DNA of 64,000 nucleotides from Acinetobacter sp. ANC 3903 (lineage in GTDB: Bacteria > Pseudomonadota > Gammaproteobacteria > Pseudomonadales > Moraxellaceae): NCBI RefSeq assembly GCF_002135315.1, contig NZ_NEGA01000005.1, forward strand, positions 147,981 to 211,980. Reading direction: 5' to 3'. This document shows, in pieces, positions 19,427-28,457 of this stretch (position 1 is the first letter of the stretch; each line of letters begins with the position of its first letter). The notes below the pieces were generated by a model. The model saw only the letters and a program-made list of their open reading frames with translations. It searched no databases and was not told the DNA's origin. A program made the translations under genes and the position numbers.

Positions 19427-22400
19427 TTATGACTCCGCAACTAAACCGTATTCTTTTGCCTGTTCCAAATCGACAGTGACTAATTTTGAGGTGCCCGGTT
19501 CCGGCATGGTAACACCCAACAAATCTGTTGCCATCGTCATTGCAACTTTATTATGGGTAATGTAAATGAATTGAACCTGTTCAGAAAGTTCTTTTACCAG
19601 GTTACAAAACCTACCCACGTTTGCATCATCCAAAGGTGCATCCACTTCATCCAGTACACAGAACGGTGCCGGATTTAAACGGAAGATGGCAAACACCAAT
19701 GCCAATGCTGTTAATGCTTTTTCACCACCGGACAATAACGCCAGAGAACTGTTACGTTTGCCTGGTGGTCGCGCCATTAGTTTTACACCCGATTGCCAGT
19801 CATCTTCAAGGCTTAAACTGGCTTCCCCGCCATTAAATACTTTAGGGAACAAGTCTTGCAGTTCATGATTGACCTGATCAAAGGTGGTCATGAACAATTT
19901 ACGGGTTTCCTGGTCAATGCTTTTCATGGCGCCCTGTAATTGATCGACCGTTTTTTCAAGGTCTTCAATCTGGTGGCTCAGTTCTTCAAAACGTTTGGAA
20001 ACTTCTTCATATTCTTCCGAAGCCGCCAGATTGACCGCACCGAGTTTTTCAAAGCGCTGCTGTGCCTGTTCCAGCTGTTTTTGATGGGCAACGATATCAA
20101 TCGTTAAACCGTTAATCACTTCACTATTCAAAGCTGTCAATTGTTCTGAATAATGCTGGAAATCAGATTTGGCTGCTTGCCAGGCCAAACGCTTCTCTTC
20201 CAGCTGTCCGCGCAATTTTTCATCCTGCTGCTGATGCTGATGGCGCTGTTCGGTCAAGTGCTGCAGTTTTTCTTGAACACTGTTCAGCTCGACTTGCCAC
20301 TCACTCCAGGTTTTTTGCAGTTTCTCGGTAATTTGCGCCTGCTCGTTAAACTGGGATTGCAGTGCCGGCAATTCCAGCTGTACCGGATCGACAAACTTTT
20401 TTGCCTGTTCCATTTGCGCAATAATCTGCTGATATTGCGCTTTTGAGAATGAAGCATCTTTTTCAAGCAATTCAATCTGCTGCTGGGTTTGCGTGGCTTG
20501 ACGACGCAGCAGCTCCAATTCCTGTTGCGCCTGCTGCCAGCTGTGCTGGGTATTTTCCAGCTGTTCACTCAGCTCATCAACCTGAAACTGCATGGTTTTG
20601 TAATTCGGTAAAGCCTGCTCCAGTTTCAGATTCAAGGCATGCAAATCAATTTCCAGATCATCTTTCTGCATGGCATCTTCTTCCAGCTGCTCATCCAGTT
20701 GTTGTAACTGATTTTGCAATTGTTGCTTTTGTACTGAAAATGCCTGAACCGTGCTTTGTATTTTCGCAATATTGACATCAAGCTGTTGCAACGCTTTTTG
20801 CTGTAACCTTAACTGCTCTTGCTGATCTTGAATGTTTTTTTGCAGGCTTTGAGTCTGCTGTAACACGGCTGGCAATTGCTGTTCCGCGGCTTCAAGCTGA
20901 GGTAGCTGCTGTGCCAGTGCAGTTTCAATTTCATCCAAACGGATACGATGGCTGAGTGTCCCTTGCCCGGCTTGACTTGCTTCGTCATAAAACAGGCCAA
21001 TGACCCAATCCTGAGCCACCTGATAACCATCCAACGTCAAGATGGACTGACCAATGCCCAATTGCGACTGTAAAGCCAAAGCCTGATTAAGATTGTCTAC
21101 AACTGCCACCTGCTGCCAGATAGAATGCTGCGGTGATTCAATCCAGTCGGCTAAACAAGGCAGCCCGATCAACTGAATCTGATCTTGCGAAGCATTGCTT
21201 TTAAGCTGACGGGCAATACTCTCACTAAAATCAGCATTCGCCTCTAATACTTGTGCAGAAAGCCATTTTGCCAAAAACTTTTCAATCAGATTGGCATGTG
21301 CTTTGGCCTGATCTTTCAGTTTCAAGACTTGCATCAATTGCATAGTATTGTCCTGAATTTTCGGACTATGCTTAATCAGTAACTGATTCAGGTTTTTCTG
21401 TTCCGATTGCAACACCTGAATGGCTGCTTTCAAACTCGAAACATCATTTTTCTGCTGCGCGTATTGTGCTTGTACTGACTCTAATGCTTGTTTCTGAGTT
21501 TGAATATGGTGTTCTAATTGCTCAATCTGCTGGCTGAGTTGAACTTTTTCATGTTCCAGCTGTTCAATGTCATCTTGCTGATCCTGATTTTGAAGCTGTG
21601 CTGTTTGCTGTTGCAAGGTCTGTTTTTGCTGCTCGATCCGGGCAATATTTTTGGCCAGCTGCTCACTTTGCGCCAGCATCTGCATTTTTTGTTGCTGCTG
21701 TTTTTCAATCTGGGTTTTGACCAGTTCAAATTGCTGTTGTATCTGTTGCTGCTGCGCTTTTAAATCACCCAGATTTTGGCTCTGATCCTGTCCCTGACTT
21801 TCTTGCTGCTGTAACTGTTCAGTCTGCTGTTCATGCTGAGATTGCAAAGTTTCAATTTGCAATTCAATCAGTTGTAACCGCTCTTTGGTCTGTCGTTTTT
21901 GCTGTTCCAGCTGAGTTAAGGTGGTCGTATTTTGCTGGAACAAGGACTGCTTCTGTTCCAGCGTCATTTTCAATTCAGAGAGTTTCTTTTCTGCCTGTTG
22001 CCACTCATTTTGCAGCGGTGTGGACTGCTGAATCAGGCGCTGAAATAATTCACTGGTTGCGGTCAGGTCATGTTCCAGCGTGGTGAGTTCAGAACGAACC
22101 AGTTTAAAACTATCCCCCAGTTCATTCATCTGCAAGGTATATTCCTGCTGCAAGCGACTGCTTTGCTCACATTGAAACGACAGCACTTCCACTTTGATGG
22201 TACGAATCTGGGTTTCCAGTTCTTTATATTGAATGGCTGTTTCGGACTGACGTTTCAGGGTTTTCAGCTGGGATTTTAGTTCCGCGGCAATATCTTCTAG
22301 ACGCGATAAATTCTGTGTGGTGTGATCCAGATGCAGCAGAGTTTCACGGCGACGTGCCTGATAACGTGAAACACCGGCAGCCTCTTCAATAAACACCCGC

Positions 22401-22879
22401 ATTTCTTCAGGTTTGGCATCGACCAGACGGTTAATCATGCCCTGTTCGATAATCGCGTAGGAACGCGGCCCCAAACCAGTACCCAGGAAAATATCGGTAA
22501 TATCACGACGGCGGCATTTGGTGCCATTCAGGAAATATTCAGACTTGCCATCACGATTCACCTGACGACGCACTGCCAGTTCATTATAGGCATTGTAGGC
22601 GCCACCGAGTTTGCCATAGGTATTGTCAAAACGCAGTTCGACACTGGCGACCCCGACCGGTTTACGTTTCGCAGTTCCGGTAAAAATGACATCCTGCATG
22701 CTGCCGCCACGCAGCTGGCGTGCACTGGACTCCCCCATCACCCAACGTATGGCATCAATGACATTCGATTTACCACAACCATTGGGTCCAACCACAGCGG
22801 TACGATTTGCCTTGAAATGTAAAGTTGTACTGTCGGCAAAAGATTTAAAGCCGGAAAGTTTTAAGCTGCTTAAACGCAT
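19427..22879 (-). CDS. smc: chromosome partition protein SMC
   Basis: SMC is the ATPase of bacterial condensin and acts with ScpA and ScpB, also encoded in this window. The Walker A motif GPNGCGKSN is near residue 32. The C-terminal signature LLSGGEKALTALAL and Walker B CVLDEVDAPLDDAN lie near residues 1055 and 1090. Between the heads are two long, very glutamine-rich coiled coils around a hinge near residues 500-650. The 1150-residue length is typical. The ATG at 22879 follows AGGACATT; 13 further upstream codons are open but lie inside the end of the GntR gene. Confidence 0.96.
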   Translation of the reverse strand: MRLSSLKLSGFKSFADSTTLHFKANRTAVVGPNGCGKSNVIDAIRWVMGESSARQLRGGSMQDVIFTGTAKRKPVGVASVELRFDNTYGKLGGAYNAYNELAVRRQVNRDGKSEYFLNGTKCRRRDITDIFLGTGLGPRSYAIIEQGMINRLVDAKPEEMRVFIEEAAGVSRYQARRRETLLHLDHTTQNLSRLEDIAAELKSQLKTLKRQSETAIQYKELETQIRTIKVEVLSFQCEQSSRLQQEYTLQMNELGDSFKLVRSELTTLEHDLTATSELFQRLIQQSTPLQNEWQQAEKKLSELKMTLEQKQSLFQQNTTTLTQLEQQKRQTKERLQLIELQIETLQSQHEQQTEQLQQQESQGQDQSQNLGDLKAQQQQIQQQFELVKTQIEKQQQQKMQMLAQSEQLAKNIARIEQQKQTLQQQTAQLQNQDQQDDIEQLEHEKVQLSQQIEQLEHHIQTQKQALESVQAQYAQQKNDVSSLKAAIQVLQSEQKNLNQLLIKHSPKIQDNTMQLMQVLKLKDQAKAHANLIEKFLAKWLSAQVLEANADFSESIARQLKSNASQDQIQLIGLPCLADWIESPQHSIWQQVAVVDNLNQALALQSQLGIGQSILTLDGYQVAQDWVIGLFYDEASQAGQGTLSHRIRLDEIETALAQQLPQLEAAEQQLPAVLQQTQSLQKNIQDQQEQLRLQQKALQQLDVNIAKIQSTVQAFSVQKQQLQNQLQQLDEQLEEDAMQKDDLEIDLHALNLKLEQALPNYKTMQFQVDELSEQLENTQHSWQQAQQELELLRRQATQTQQQIELLEKDASFSKAQYQQIIAQMEQAKKFVDPVQLELPALQSQFNEQAQITEKLQKTWSEWQVELNSVQEKLQHLTEQRHQHQQQDEKLRGQLEEKRLAWQAAKSDFQHYSEQLTALNSEVINGLTIDIVAHQKQLEQAQQRFEKLGAVNLAASEEYEEVSKRFEELSHQIEDLEKTVDQLQGAMKSIDQETRKLFMTTFDQVNHELQDLFPKVFNGGEASLSLEDDWQSGVKLMARPPGKRNSSLALLSGGEKALTALALVFAIFRLNPAPFCVLDEVDAPLDDANVGRFCNLVKELSEQVQFIYITHNKVAMTMATDLLGVTMPEPGTSKLVTVDLEQAKEYGLVAES

Positions 22880-22889
22880 AATGTCCTGA

Positions 22890-23585
22890 TCAACGTCGTG
22901 AACGTCTTGCCCATGCAAGTTCGATTTGTTTCATCCGTGTTAGAGATTCCAACACAAGGTTGCGCAAGTGTCGACAAAAATCGTCCATAAATAAAGTAGC
23001 TTGTTGTGATTTTCGGATCAAAACTGCATCAGTCACCAACTTAAACAAATCAAATGATTCCTGTAGCTCACGACGCGAGATATTTAAGGTTAAAAAATAG
23101 CTGCGGCGCAGTGAGGGTAACAGTTCCTGATAGACCTTCATTAAGTAGGGATTGCCGACCATTTCATGTTGCCGAGCCAAGCCCTGAAAGATCAGGTCAT
23201 AGAATTTTTCGGTATGCCCCTGACGGGTTTCTTCCTGCAATTGTTCCAACAATGCCTGAATTCTTTCGGCTTCATGGCTACGCCAGGTTTCGGCCATGCG
23301 TTGCACAATTTGACCACACAGCAATGCACACAGCTCAAACAAGGCACGTACCTGTTGAGCAGACATTTCCGAGACAATCGCACCACGGCGCGGGTAAATT
23401 TCAATCAGCTGCGTACGTTCCAGCAACAGTAGCGCTTCACGTACCGAACCACGGCTGACATCCAGTTCCGAGGAAATTCGCAACTCTTGAATGCGCTCAC
23501 CTTCAACCAGTTCACCGCGAATGATTTGTTCACTAATATGCCTGGCAATTTGCTCGGACAAACTGCCCTTTTCTTGTTCTTGCAT
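22890..23585 (-). CDS. GntR family (FadR-type, FCD domain) transcriptional regulator
   Basis: A 231-residue regulator with an N-terminal winged helix-turn-helix (EQIARHISEQIIRGELVEG ... SSELDVSRGSVREALLLLE, residues 9-60) and an all-helical FCD ligand-binding domain after residue 85. FCD members usually sense small organic acids. A perfect operator-like palindrome, ATTGTCAGACAAT, lies 115 bases upstream and suggests self-regulation. Its stop codon is ten bases before the smc start, so it appears to head the smc-zipA-ligA unit. Ligand and other targets are unknown. Confidence 0.9.
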   Translation of the reverse strand: MQEQEKGSLSEQIARHISEQIIRGELVEGERIQELRISSELDVSRGSVREALLLLERTQLIEIYPRRGAIVSEMSAQQVRALFELCALLCGQIVQRMAETWRSHEAERIQALLEQLQEETRQGHTEKFYDLIFQGLARQHEMVGNPYLMKVYQELLPSLRRSYFLTLNISRRELQESFDLFKLVTDAVLIRKSQQATLFMDDFCRHLRNLVLESLTRMKQIELAWARRSRR

Positions 23586-23949
23586 ACTGTTCCTATCTTG
23601 TTTTTATAAGATGCAATCAAAAAAATTGGATAAATCTTGGGGGATAAATCCTGATTGTTACTTGCTTTTTTACTTGATTTTAACTGCAAAAAATATGACA
23701 TTGTCAGACAATTTTTAAGTCGATAAAGCCAATATCAGTTTGTTATGAGTAGATCGGATAAAACAGTCTATTTCCGTCAAATATCCTACTCTAGACTAAC
23801 TTCAACCTAAGTGATTCATTTAAATTATAAAATAAATCTTATTTTTAGTTCAGCACATCCACCGAAAAACAACAGAATAAGTGATCTCAAGGTGTGTATG
23901 CAAAAACCATAGCACACCTTTTCATCTCTTTTATATTGTTTTTTTTAAA
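23586..23949. other. intergenic region between GntR gene and TSUP gene
   Basis: These 364 AT-rich bases carry the GntR promoter region and the operator-like site at 23700. They also carry an imperfect hairpin (AAGGTGTG/CACACCTT) at 23889-23920 that may weakly end transcription. No gene was recognised. Confidence 0.5.
23700..23712. promoter_or_regulatory. candidate GntR/FCD operator
   Basis: ATTGTCAGACAAT is a perfect 6-bp inverted repeat around one base. TTGTC-N-GACAA agrees with the TNGTNNNACNA pattern of FadR-type GntR proteins. It sits upstream of the divergently oriented space before the GntR gene. Confidence 0.6.
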
Positions 23950-24759
23950 TTAAAAAAAGGTCGAAAAACCTTGATAAATAAAATACACCCCCACGGTTGC
24001 CAACAGGCAGGCAAAACATCTTTTCAGCATGGCTGGGGATAACTTATGCGCCACTTTTGCACCTAATTTCGCTGTCATGAAGCTCATGATACTAATGCCA
24101 ATAAAGGCATAGATATGCACATAGCCAATGCTATGCGGTATTTCAACTTCTGTATTGGAACCAAACCACATAAAGCCTAAAGCACCGGCAATCGCAATCG
24201 GCAAACCGCCTGCAGCTGAGGTGGCCACCGCTTTCTGGATCACTACGCCATGCCGGCTTAAATACGGCACGGTCAGACTGCCACCGCCAATGCCAAATAT
24301 GGCAGAGGCGATTCCGATTCCTCCACCCGCCAGTATTTGCATGGCTTTGGAAGGTAAATGATGGTCAGGGTCAACCGGTTTTCTTGCGCCATTAAACATG
24401 GTGTAAGCCACCCAAATAGCAAAACAACCAATCAATAACTGCAAGCCCTGACCAGAAATGTAGTCGGCAATGCCTGCCCCTAAAAATGCCCCGAATGCCA
24501 GACCTGGAGCCAGGTTGCGAAATACGTCCCACATCACTGCACCTCTTTTATGATGCGCTGTGATTGAGCTAATGGAGGTCACAATAATGGTGGCCAGCGA
24601 AGTCCCCAGAGCCAAATGCATAATCACCGAAGGATCATAATGTAACTGGGTAAAGACGATATAGAGAATCGGAACAATAATCAGGCCACCACCGACACCA
24701 AACAGTCCAGCAGCAAAACCTGCCATTGCACCAATCAATAAATATATGATTAATTCCAT
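23950..24759 (-). CDS. TSUP (TauE/SafE) family membrane transporter
   Basis: A 269-residue multi-pass inner-membrane protein of the TauE/SafE family. The family typically exports sulfite, sulfoacetate or other organosulfur anions, or is uncharacterised. The N-terminal repeat ELIIYLLIGAMAGFAAGLFGVGGG (residues 2-25) and the second half-repeat GGGIGIASAIFGIGGGSL show the twin GxxxGxxGxGGG motifs. About eight membrane helices are visible. I start at the ATG at 24759; ten upstream codons are open. It is monocistronic, and a fragment of a second copy lies 650 bases away at 25359. Confidence 0.88.
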   Translation of the reverse strand: MELIIYLLIGAMAGFAAGLFGVGGGLIIVPILYIVFTQLHYDPSVIMHLALGTSLATIIVTSISSITAHHKRGAVMWDVFRNLAPGLAFGAFLGAGIADYISGQGLQLLIGCFAIWVAYTMFNGARKPVDPDHHLPSKAMQILAGGGIGIASAIFGIGGGSLTVPYLSRHGVVIQKAVATSAAGGLPIAIAGALGFMWFGSNTEVEIPHSIGYVHIYAFIGISIMSFMTAKLGAKVAHKLSPAMLKRCFACLLATVGVYFIYQGFSTFF

Positions 24760-25200
24760 TCGGTCATTTCCAGCCATTCGTAAATGCAAGTAGAGCGTGA
24801 TATTAGATGAGTTTTACCGTTTTTTCCAAAAAATTAGTAAAATCATTAAATTGTATTTCTTGTCATCATCCATTTAACGCATAATCATCCTATCCATTAA
24901 AAGAGCTGTTCTTTCCGGCTCAATTCTGGTTTTGATGATGCATCATCATTTTATGATAAACCGAGTTTGAATAAGGAAGTGGATCGTTTTCTAAAAATGA
25001 GCAACGATTTGTATTCCGTTCATTCCCCAACTCTTCAAGTTCTTTTAAACCCTCTGCATTTTTTAATCTATAGTACGAATTTCATAGCTCACCATGCAAT
25101 TCAGAAATATGGCTTGAATCATCCACATTTCTATCAGCCGTATGATCTGAATTACAGACAGGCTAAAATTCAGCCTTCATTTTGCTATTGGATAGATCGC

Positions 25201-25329
25201 ATGATAGAAACTGAGCGCTTAATACTTCGGCAATGGCAAGCAAGTGATTATGCAACTTTCATTGAGATGGGATTAGATCCTGAAGTGATGAAATATATAA
25301 GCCTATTTAGCATAATGAGCATGAGATAA
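25201..25329 (+). pseudogene. 5' fragment of a GNAT acetyltransferase gene
   Basis: From the ATG at 25201 the frame reads IETERLILRQWQASDYATFIE... for about 32 residues, the typical N-terminus of RimJ/RimL-type acetyltransferases. It then loses resemblance and stops at 25329. The remaining roughly 130 residues are missing. A short piece reading MLHRLGFTP at about 25351 looks like the motif-B end of the same family in another frame, which suggests an internal deletion. The open frame continues upstream to 24967 but that part resembles nothing. Confidence 0.7.
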
Positions 25330-25358
25330 AAATCACGCATAGCTTGATTCATGCTTCA

Positions 25359-25446
25359 TCGTTTAGGCTTTACACCCTCTTCCGTAAAGAAACCTGTAGT
25401 ACCTGCTGCCATTGCACCCATCCATACATATATGATTAACTCCATT
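25359..25446 (-). pseudogene. 5' fragment of a second TSUP transporter gene
   Basis: On the minus strand an ATG at 25446 begins MELIIYVWMGAMAAGTTGFF, then diverges and stops after 29 codons. The first 40 bases match the start of the intact TSUP gene (24721-24760) at 36 of 40 positions. It is a decayed or recombined copy, truncated within the first membrane helix and fused to unrelated sequence. Confidence 0.75.
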
Positions 25447-25473
25447 ATTCACATACCACTAGCTTAGATTTAA

Positions 25474-26232
25474 ATGGATTTAGAGACCCGACAGCTGCAA
25501 AAAATCCTGGATGATGCCCATCAGCTTCCTGAAGTTTTAATCCTGAAACCTGTTACCACTTCGACCAATGATGATGTGCGCAAAATTGCACTTAAAGGCG
25601 TACACAGTGTTCTGGTTTGCAGTACCCGACAAACGCAAGGTCGTGGACAGCGTCAACGAGAGTGGGTATCACCTGAAGGCAACATTTATTTAAGCACCTT
25701 GCTAAATACACAAACCCCTATTGACGGCCGGCTGGCGCTTGAAATTGCACTGAATATTTTGCAAATGCCGAGTTTGCAAGATTTAGGTTTGCAAGTGAAA
25801 TGGCCGAATGACCTGTATAGTCGACAAGGTAAATGGGGCGGCATTCTGGTTGAACCGATTTCCCCGCATCAGGTTATTGTCGGGGTTGGTATCAACCTTG
25901 AGCCTGTTCCCAAAGAACAGATTGACCAGCATGCAACCTCGTTGCGCGAATTAGGATTAAAGGATATTTCCCGTATTCAGCTGATTGCAGAACTGTATAT
26001 GGCCATCCAGCAAGCCAGTGCATGGTTTGATCATGACTGCTGTAACCTGGCAGCACGCTTTAACCACTATGCCGCTTTTAAAAATCAGGCGGTTGAATTT
26101 GAAGACCATTCAGGGCTAAGTTCAGGGATCTTTTTAGGAATTCAGGACGATGGTTCGGTCAGTATTGAAACTCCGGAAGGATTAAAACAGTTTTATCAAG
26201 GGCGTTTACGCTGCCTGAACCCCTCTGCGTAG
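25474..26232 (+). CDS. birA: biotin--[acetyl-CoA-carboxylase] ligase, catalytic domain only
   Basis: This enzyme attaches biotin to the BCCP subunit of acetyl-CoA carboxylase. The biotinyl-AMP loop is present as GRGQRQREWVSPEGNIYLS near residues 57-75 and KWPNDLY...GKWGGILVE near residues 108-128. At 252 residues it lacks the N-terminal winged helix of E. coli BirA, so it cannot act as the bio-operon repressor in the same way. It is followed nine bases later by coaX; the birA-coaX pair is conserved in many bacteria. Confidence 0.94.
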   Translation: MDLETRQLQKILDDAHQLPEVLILKPVTTSTNDDVRKIALKGVHSVLVCSTRQTQGRGQRQREWVSPEGNIYLSTLLNTQTPIDGRLALEIALNILQMPSLQDLGLQVKWPNDLYSRQGKWGGILVEPISPHQVIVGVGINLEPVPKEQIDQHATSLRELGLKDISRIQLIAELYMAIQQASAWFDHDCCNLAARFNHYAAFKNQAVEFEDHSGLSSGIFLGIQDDGSVSIETPEGLKQFYQGRLRCLNPSA

Positions 26233-26241
26233 AGAAATGCA

Positions 26242-26979
26242 ATGAAGAATTTATGGCTGGATATCGGCAATACCCGACTCAAATACTGGATTACTGAAAA
26301 TGACCAGATTATTGAACATGCGGCAGAATTGCATCTGCAATCTCCTGCCGAGCTGCTGTTAGGCTTAATCCAGCATTTTAAAGGTCTAGGTCTGCAACAA
26401 GTCGGGGTATCTTCGGTTCAGGACAAAAAGAACAATGACCGTATCCAGAAAATTTTAAAATTTCTAGATGTACCAGTAAGCTTTGCCAAAGTACATGCCG
26501 AATATGCCGGTTTGCGCTGTGCTTATGAAGATACCAGCAAGTTCGGTATAGACCGCTGGCTGCAAATGCTGGCTGTAGTGAATAATCCAGAACAAAAATA
26601 TTGCGTGATCAGTTGTGGAACTGCATTGACCATTGACCTGACCGATGGCATGCAACATTTGGGCGGTTATATCCTGCCAAATCTGTATTTACAGCGTGAT
26701 TCGCTGATTCAAAATACCAAAGGCATCAAGATTCCCGATGCAACATTTGATGAACTGACCCCAGGTCGTAATACCATCGATGCCGTACACCATGGCATTC
26801 TGCTCAGTCTGGTCAGCACCATTGAAAAAGTGCTAGATAAGTATCCGAGCCAACTCATTTTAACCGGTGGTGATGCGCCCTTATTTGCCAGATATCTTGC
26901 CCAGTATCAACCTGCCATTGAGCCTGACCTACTGCTTAAAGGTCTGCAAAATTATATTTATTCGCTCACTGAAGCCTGA
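26242..26979 (+). CDS. coaX: type III pantothenate kinase
   Basis: CoaX phosphorylates pantothenate in the first step of coenzyme A synthesis. The ASKHA phosphate-binding motif [11 protein letters not shown] is at residues 6-16. [10 protein letters not shown] near residue 99 and [12 protein letters not shown] near residue 120 match the family. A late [12 protein letters not shown] is also typical. The product is 245 residues. It probably forms an operon with birA, and its end overlaps the convergent hydrolase gene by 22 bases. Confidence 0.95.
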   Translation: MKNLWLDIGNTRLKYWITENDQIIEHAAELHLQSPAELLLGLIQHFKGLGLQQVGVSSVQDKKNNDRIQKILKFLDVPVSFAKVHAEYAGLRCAYEDTSKFGIDRWLQMLAVVNNPEQKYCVISCGTALTIDLTDGMQHLGGYILPNLYLQRDSLIQNTKGIKIPDATFDELTPGRNTIDAVHHGILLSLVSTIEKVLDKYPSQLILTGGDAPLFARYLAQYQPAIEPDLLLKGLQNYIYSLTEA

Positions 26980-27545
26980 TCGTGTCGAATCAAATAGGGC
27001 TGTATGCTCTGCCAGACTTCGGGCAGTTCTGTACAGCCTTGCGAATCGATAAAATGCCCCTGATGCTCGGCGGCAATCAGTTCGGCATCCAGACTTTTGG
27101 CCTGTTCAATACTGAATTTTGGCGGGACATGGTCATCCCCTTCTGAATAAATCACCACCCGATGCTCTATCTGACGTTTTAGCAATTCAAAATCTATCCG
27201 GGCAGCATCAATAAAAGGATTCACTTCATCTAAGCGTCCCAAACGGCCATTAAAACCGGCAACCAAAACCAACTGTTTAATACGCTGATGCGATAAACAT
27301 TTGGATAAATAATGTAATGCCGCGATAGTTCCCAAACTATGCGCAATCACAATACTGTTTTCATCCAGACTGCCGGCTTGCTCAGCAATTTGCGCTTCCC
27401 ATACCGACAATTCCGGACGTGGTGAAGGATCGAGACGCAGGATTTCCAGGCTAAAATGTTGTTGAGCCGCAAGCTGTTGAAACCAGGGATACCAATTTTC
27501 TTCCGGGCTTGCGGTATAACCATGTATCACAATCACTTGAGCCAT
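26958..27545 (-). CDS. RBBP9/YdeN family alpha/beta hydrolase (first paralogue)
   Basis: A 195-residue small serine hydrolase. It starts [18 protein letters not shown], has the nucleophile motif AHSLGT near residue 69, an aspartate in [10 protein letters not shown] and a histidine in EHQGHFID. These fit the RBBP9/YdeN family, whose substrates are mostly unknown. It is clearly related to the protein at 27714 on the same strand, suggesting an old tandem duplication. It lacks a signal peptide and should be cytoplasmic. Confidence 0.85.
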   Translation of the reverse strand: MAQVIVIHGYTASPEENWYPWFQQLAAQQHFSLEILRLDPSPRPELSVWEAQIAEQAGSLDENSIVIAHSLGTIAALHYLSKCLSHQRIKQLVLVAGFNGRLGRLDEVNPFIDAARIDFELLKRQIEHRVVIYSEGDDHVPPKFSIEQAKSLDAELIAAEHQGHFIDSQGCTELPEVWQSIQPYLIRHDQASVSE

Positions 27546-27713
27546 TGTTATTGTTCCTTATCCATGAACTCTTTGAGGAGGTAACCAGCCTAACCTGAAT
27601 AAGATGTTTCAATTGTTATATGTTTTTATCTCAACGGAACTGGAGTAGGTATTTTTTATCTCTGTCCAATCAGCCTGATATTTTCTCAGAATTTAGCTTA
27701 AGCCTCATAGCCT

Positions 27714-28289
27714 TTAGCTAGCCAACATAGGCTTCAATATCTCCCACACCTCTTTAAACTCGGTAAAGCCATCTTGACGCATAAAATGTCCCGCATCTTG
27801 CAGTTCCTGCATTTGCGCATTGAGATAATGTCCAAGCAGTACCGCCATCGGCGGTGGAACAAAGGAATCATTGCAAGAAAATAATACAAAACGCCGGGAA
27901 ATCTGCTTTTGCAAAATCGACATATTGAGTTTGGCTTGCTCAATAAAAGGATCCAGTTCAGGGCGAGCAGTCAATTTATCCTTAAAAGCTGCAACCAGAA
28001 TCAGACCTTTAATTTGCGTTTCACTTAAGGCTTGCGATAAAAAATGCAGGCTGGCCAGACTCCCCAAGCTATGCGCAATAATAATACTTTGCTGATCCAG
28101 TTGAGGAATTTGCATCTTTAACGCTTGTTGCCAGAGCTGAAAATCAGGCGCATTGGCATCTGGCAATATTAAACGCCTGGCAAAATGCCCGGAATGCTGT
28201 ATCTGCTGGCTCAACCATGGAAACCAGTGTTCATTAGGTGAGCTACGATCACCATGCACGATATAAACTTTCTTTTGAATCGATGGCAT
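27714..28289 (-). CDS. RBBP9/YdeN family alpha/beta hydrolase (second paralogue)
   Basis: A 191-residue relative of the neighbouring hydrolase. It has VYIVHGDRSSPNEHWFPWL at the start, AHSLGSLASLHFLS for the nucleophile, FSCNDSFVPP for the acid and DAGHFMRQDGF for the base. I chose the ATG at 28289 because 19 upstream codons do not resemble the family. The 168-base gap between the two paralogues has no clear terminator. Function is unknown; an esterase role is a family-level guess. Confidence 0.83.
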   Translation of the reverse strand: MPSIQKKVYIVHGDRSSPNEHWFPWLSQQIQHSGHFARRLILPDANAPDFQLWQQALKMQIPQLDQQSIIIAHSLGSLASLHFLSQALSETQIKGLILVAAFKDKLTARPELDPFIEQAKLNMSILQKQISRRFVLFSCNDSFVPPPMAVLLGHYLNAQMQELQDAGHFMRQDGFTEFKEVWEILKPMLAS

Positions 28290-28417
28290 CTGTTTTCTTC
28301 TTATTATGTGTTTTAGTGTGATTGTTTTCACGTAATTATTAAGCAAAGGGCTACAAAATGAAATGAGAAAATCCAGTCTATTGGTAACAAAATGAACTGA
28401 AAAATTGAAATAACAAT

Positions 28418-28444
28418 AAAAAAGACGCCCTAAAGCGTCTTTTT
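28418..28444 (-). terminator. terminator after ffh
   Basis: AAAAGACGC/GCGTCTTTT stem with a six-base loop and T residues on the minus strand, 13 bases past the ffh stop codon. A matching A run makes it potentially bidirectional. Confidence 0.88.
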
Positions 28445-28457
28445 GGTGTTCAAAAGA

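Noticed and set aside
19621..22889. many plus-strand frames inside smc
   Set aside because: They are shadows of the Gln-rich coiled-coil coding and have no ribosome sites or family likeness.
24967..25200. N-terminal part of the 120-residue frame starting at 24967
   Set aside because: It starts at TTG with no ribosome site and resembles nothing; only the piece from 25201 shows a known family.
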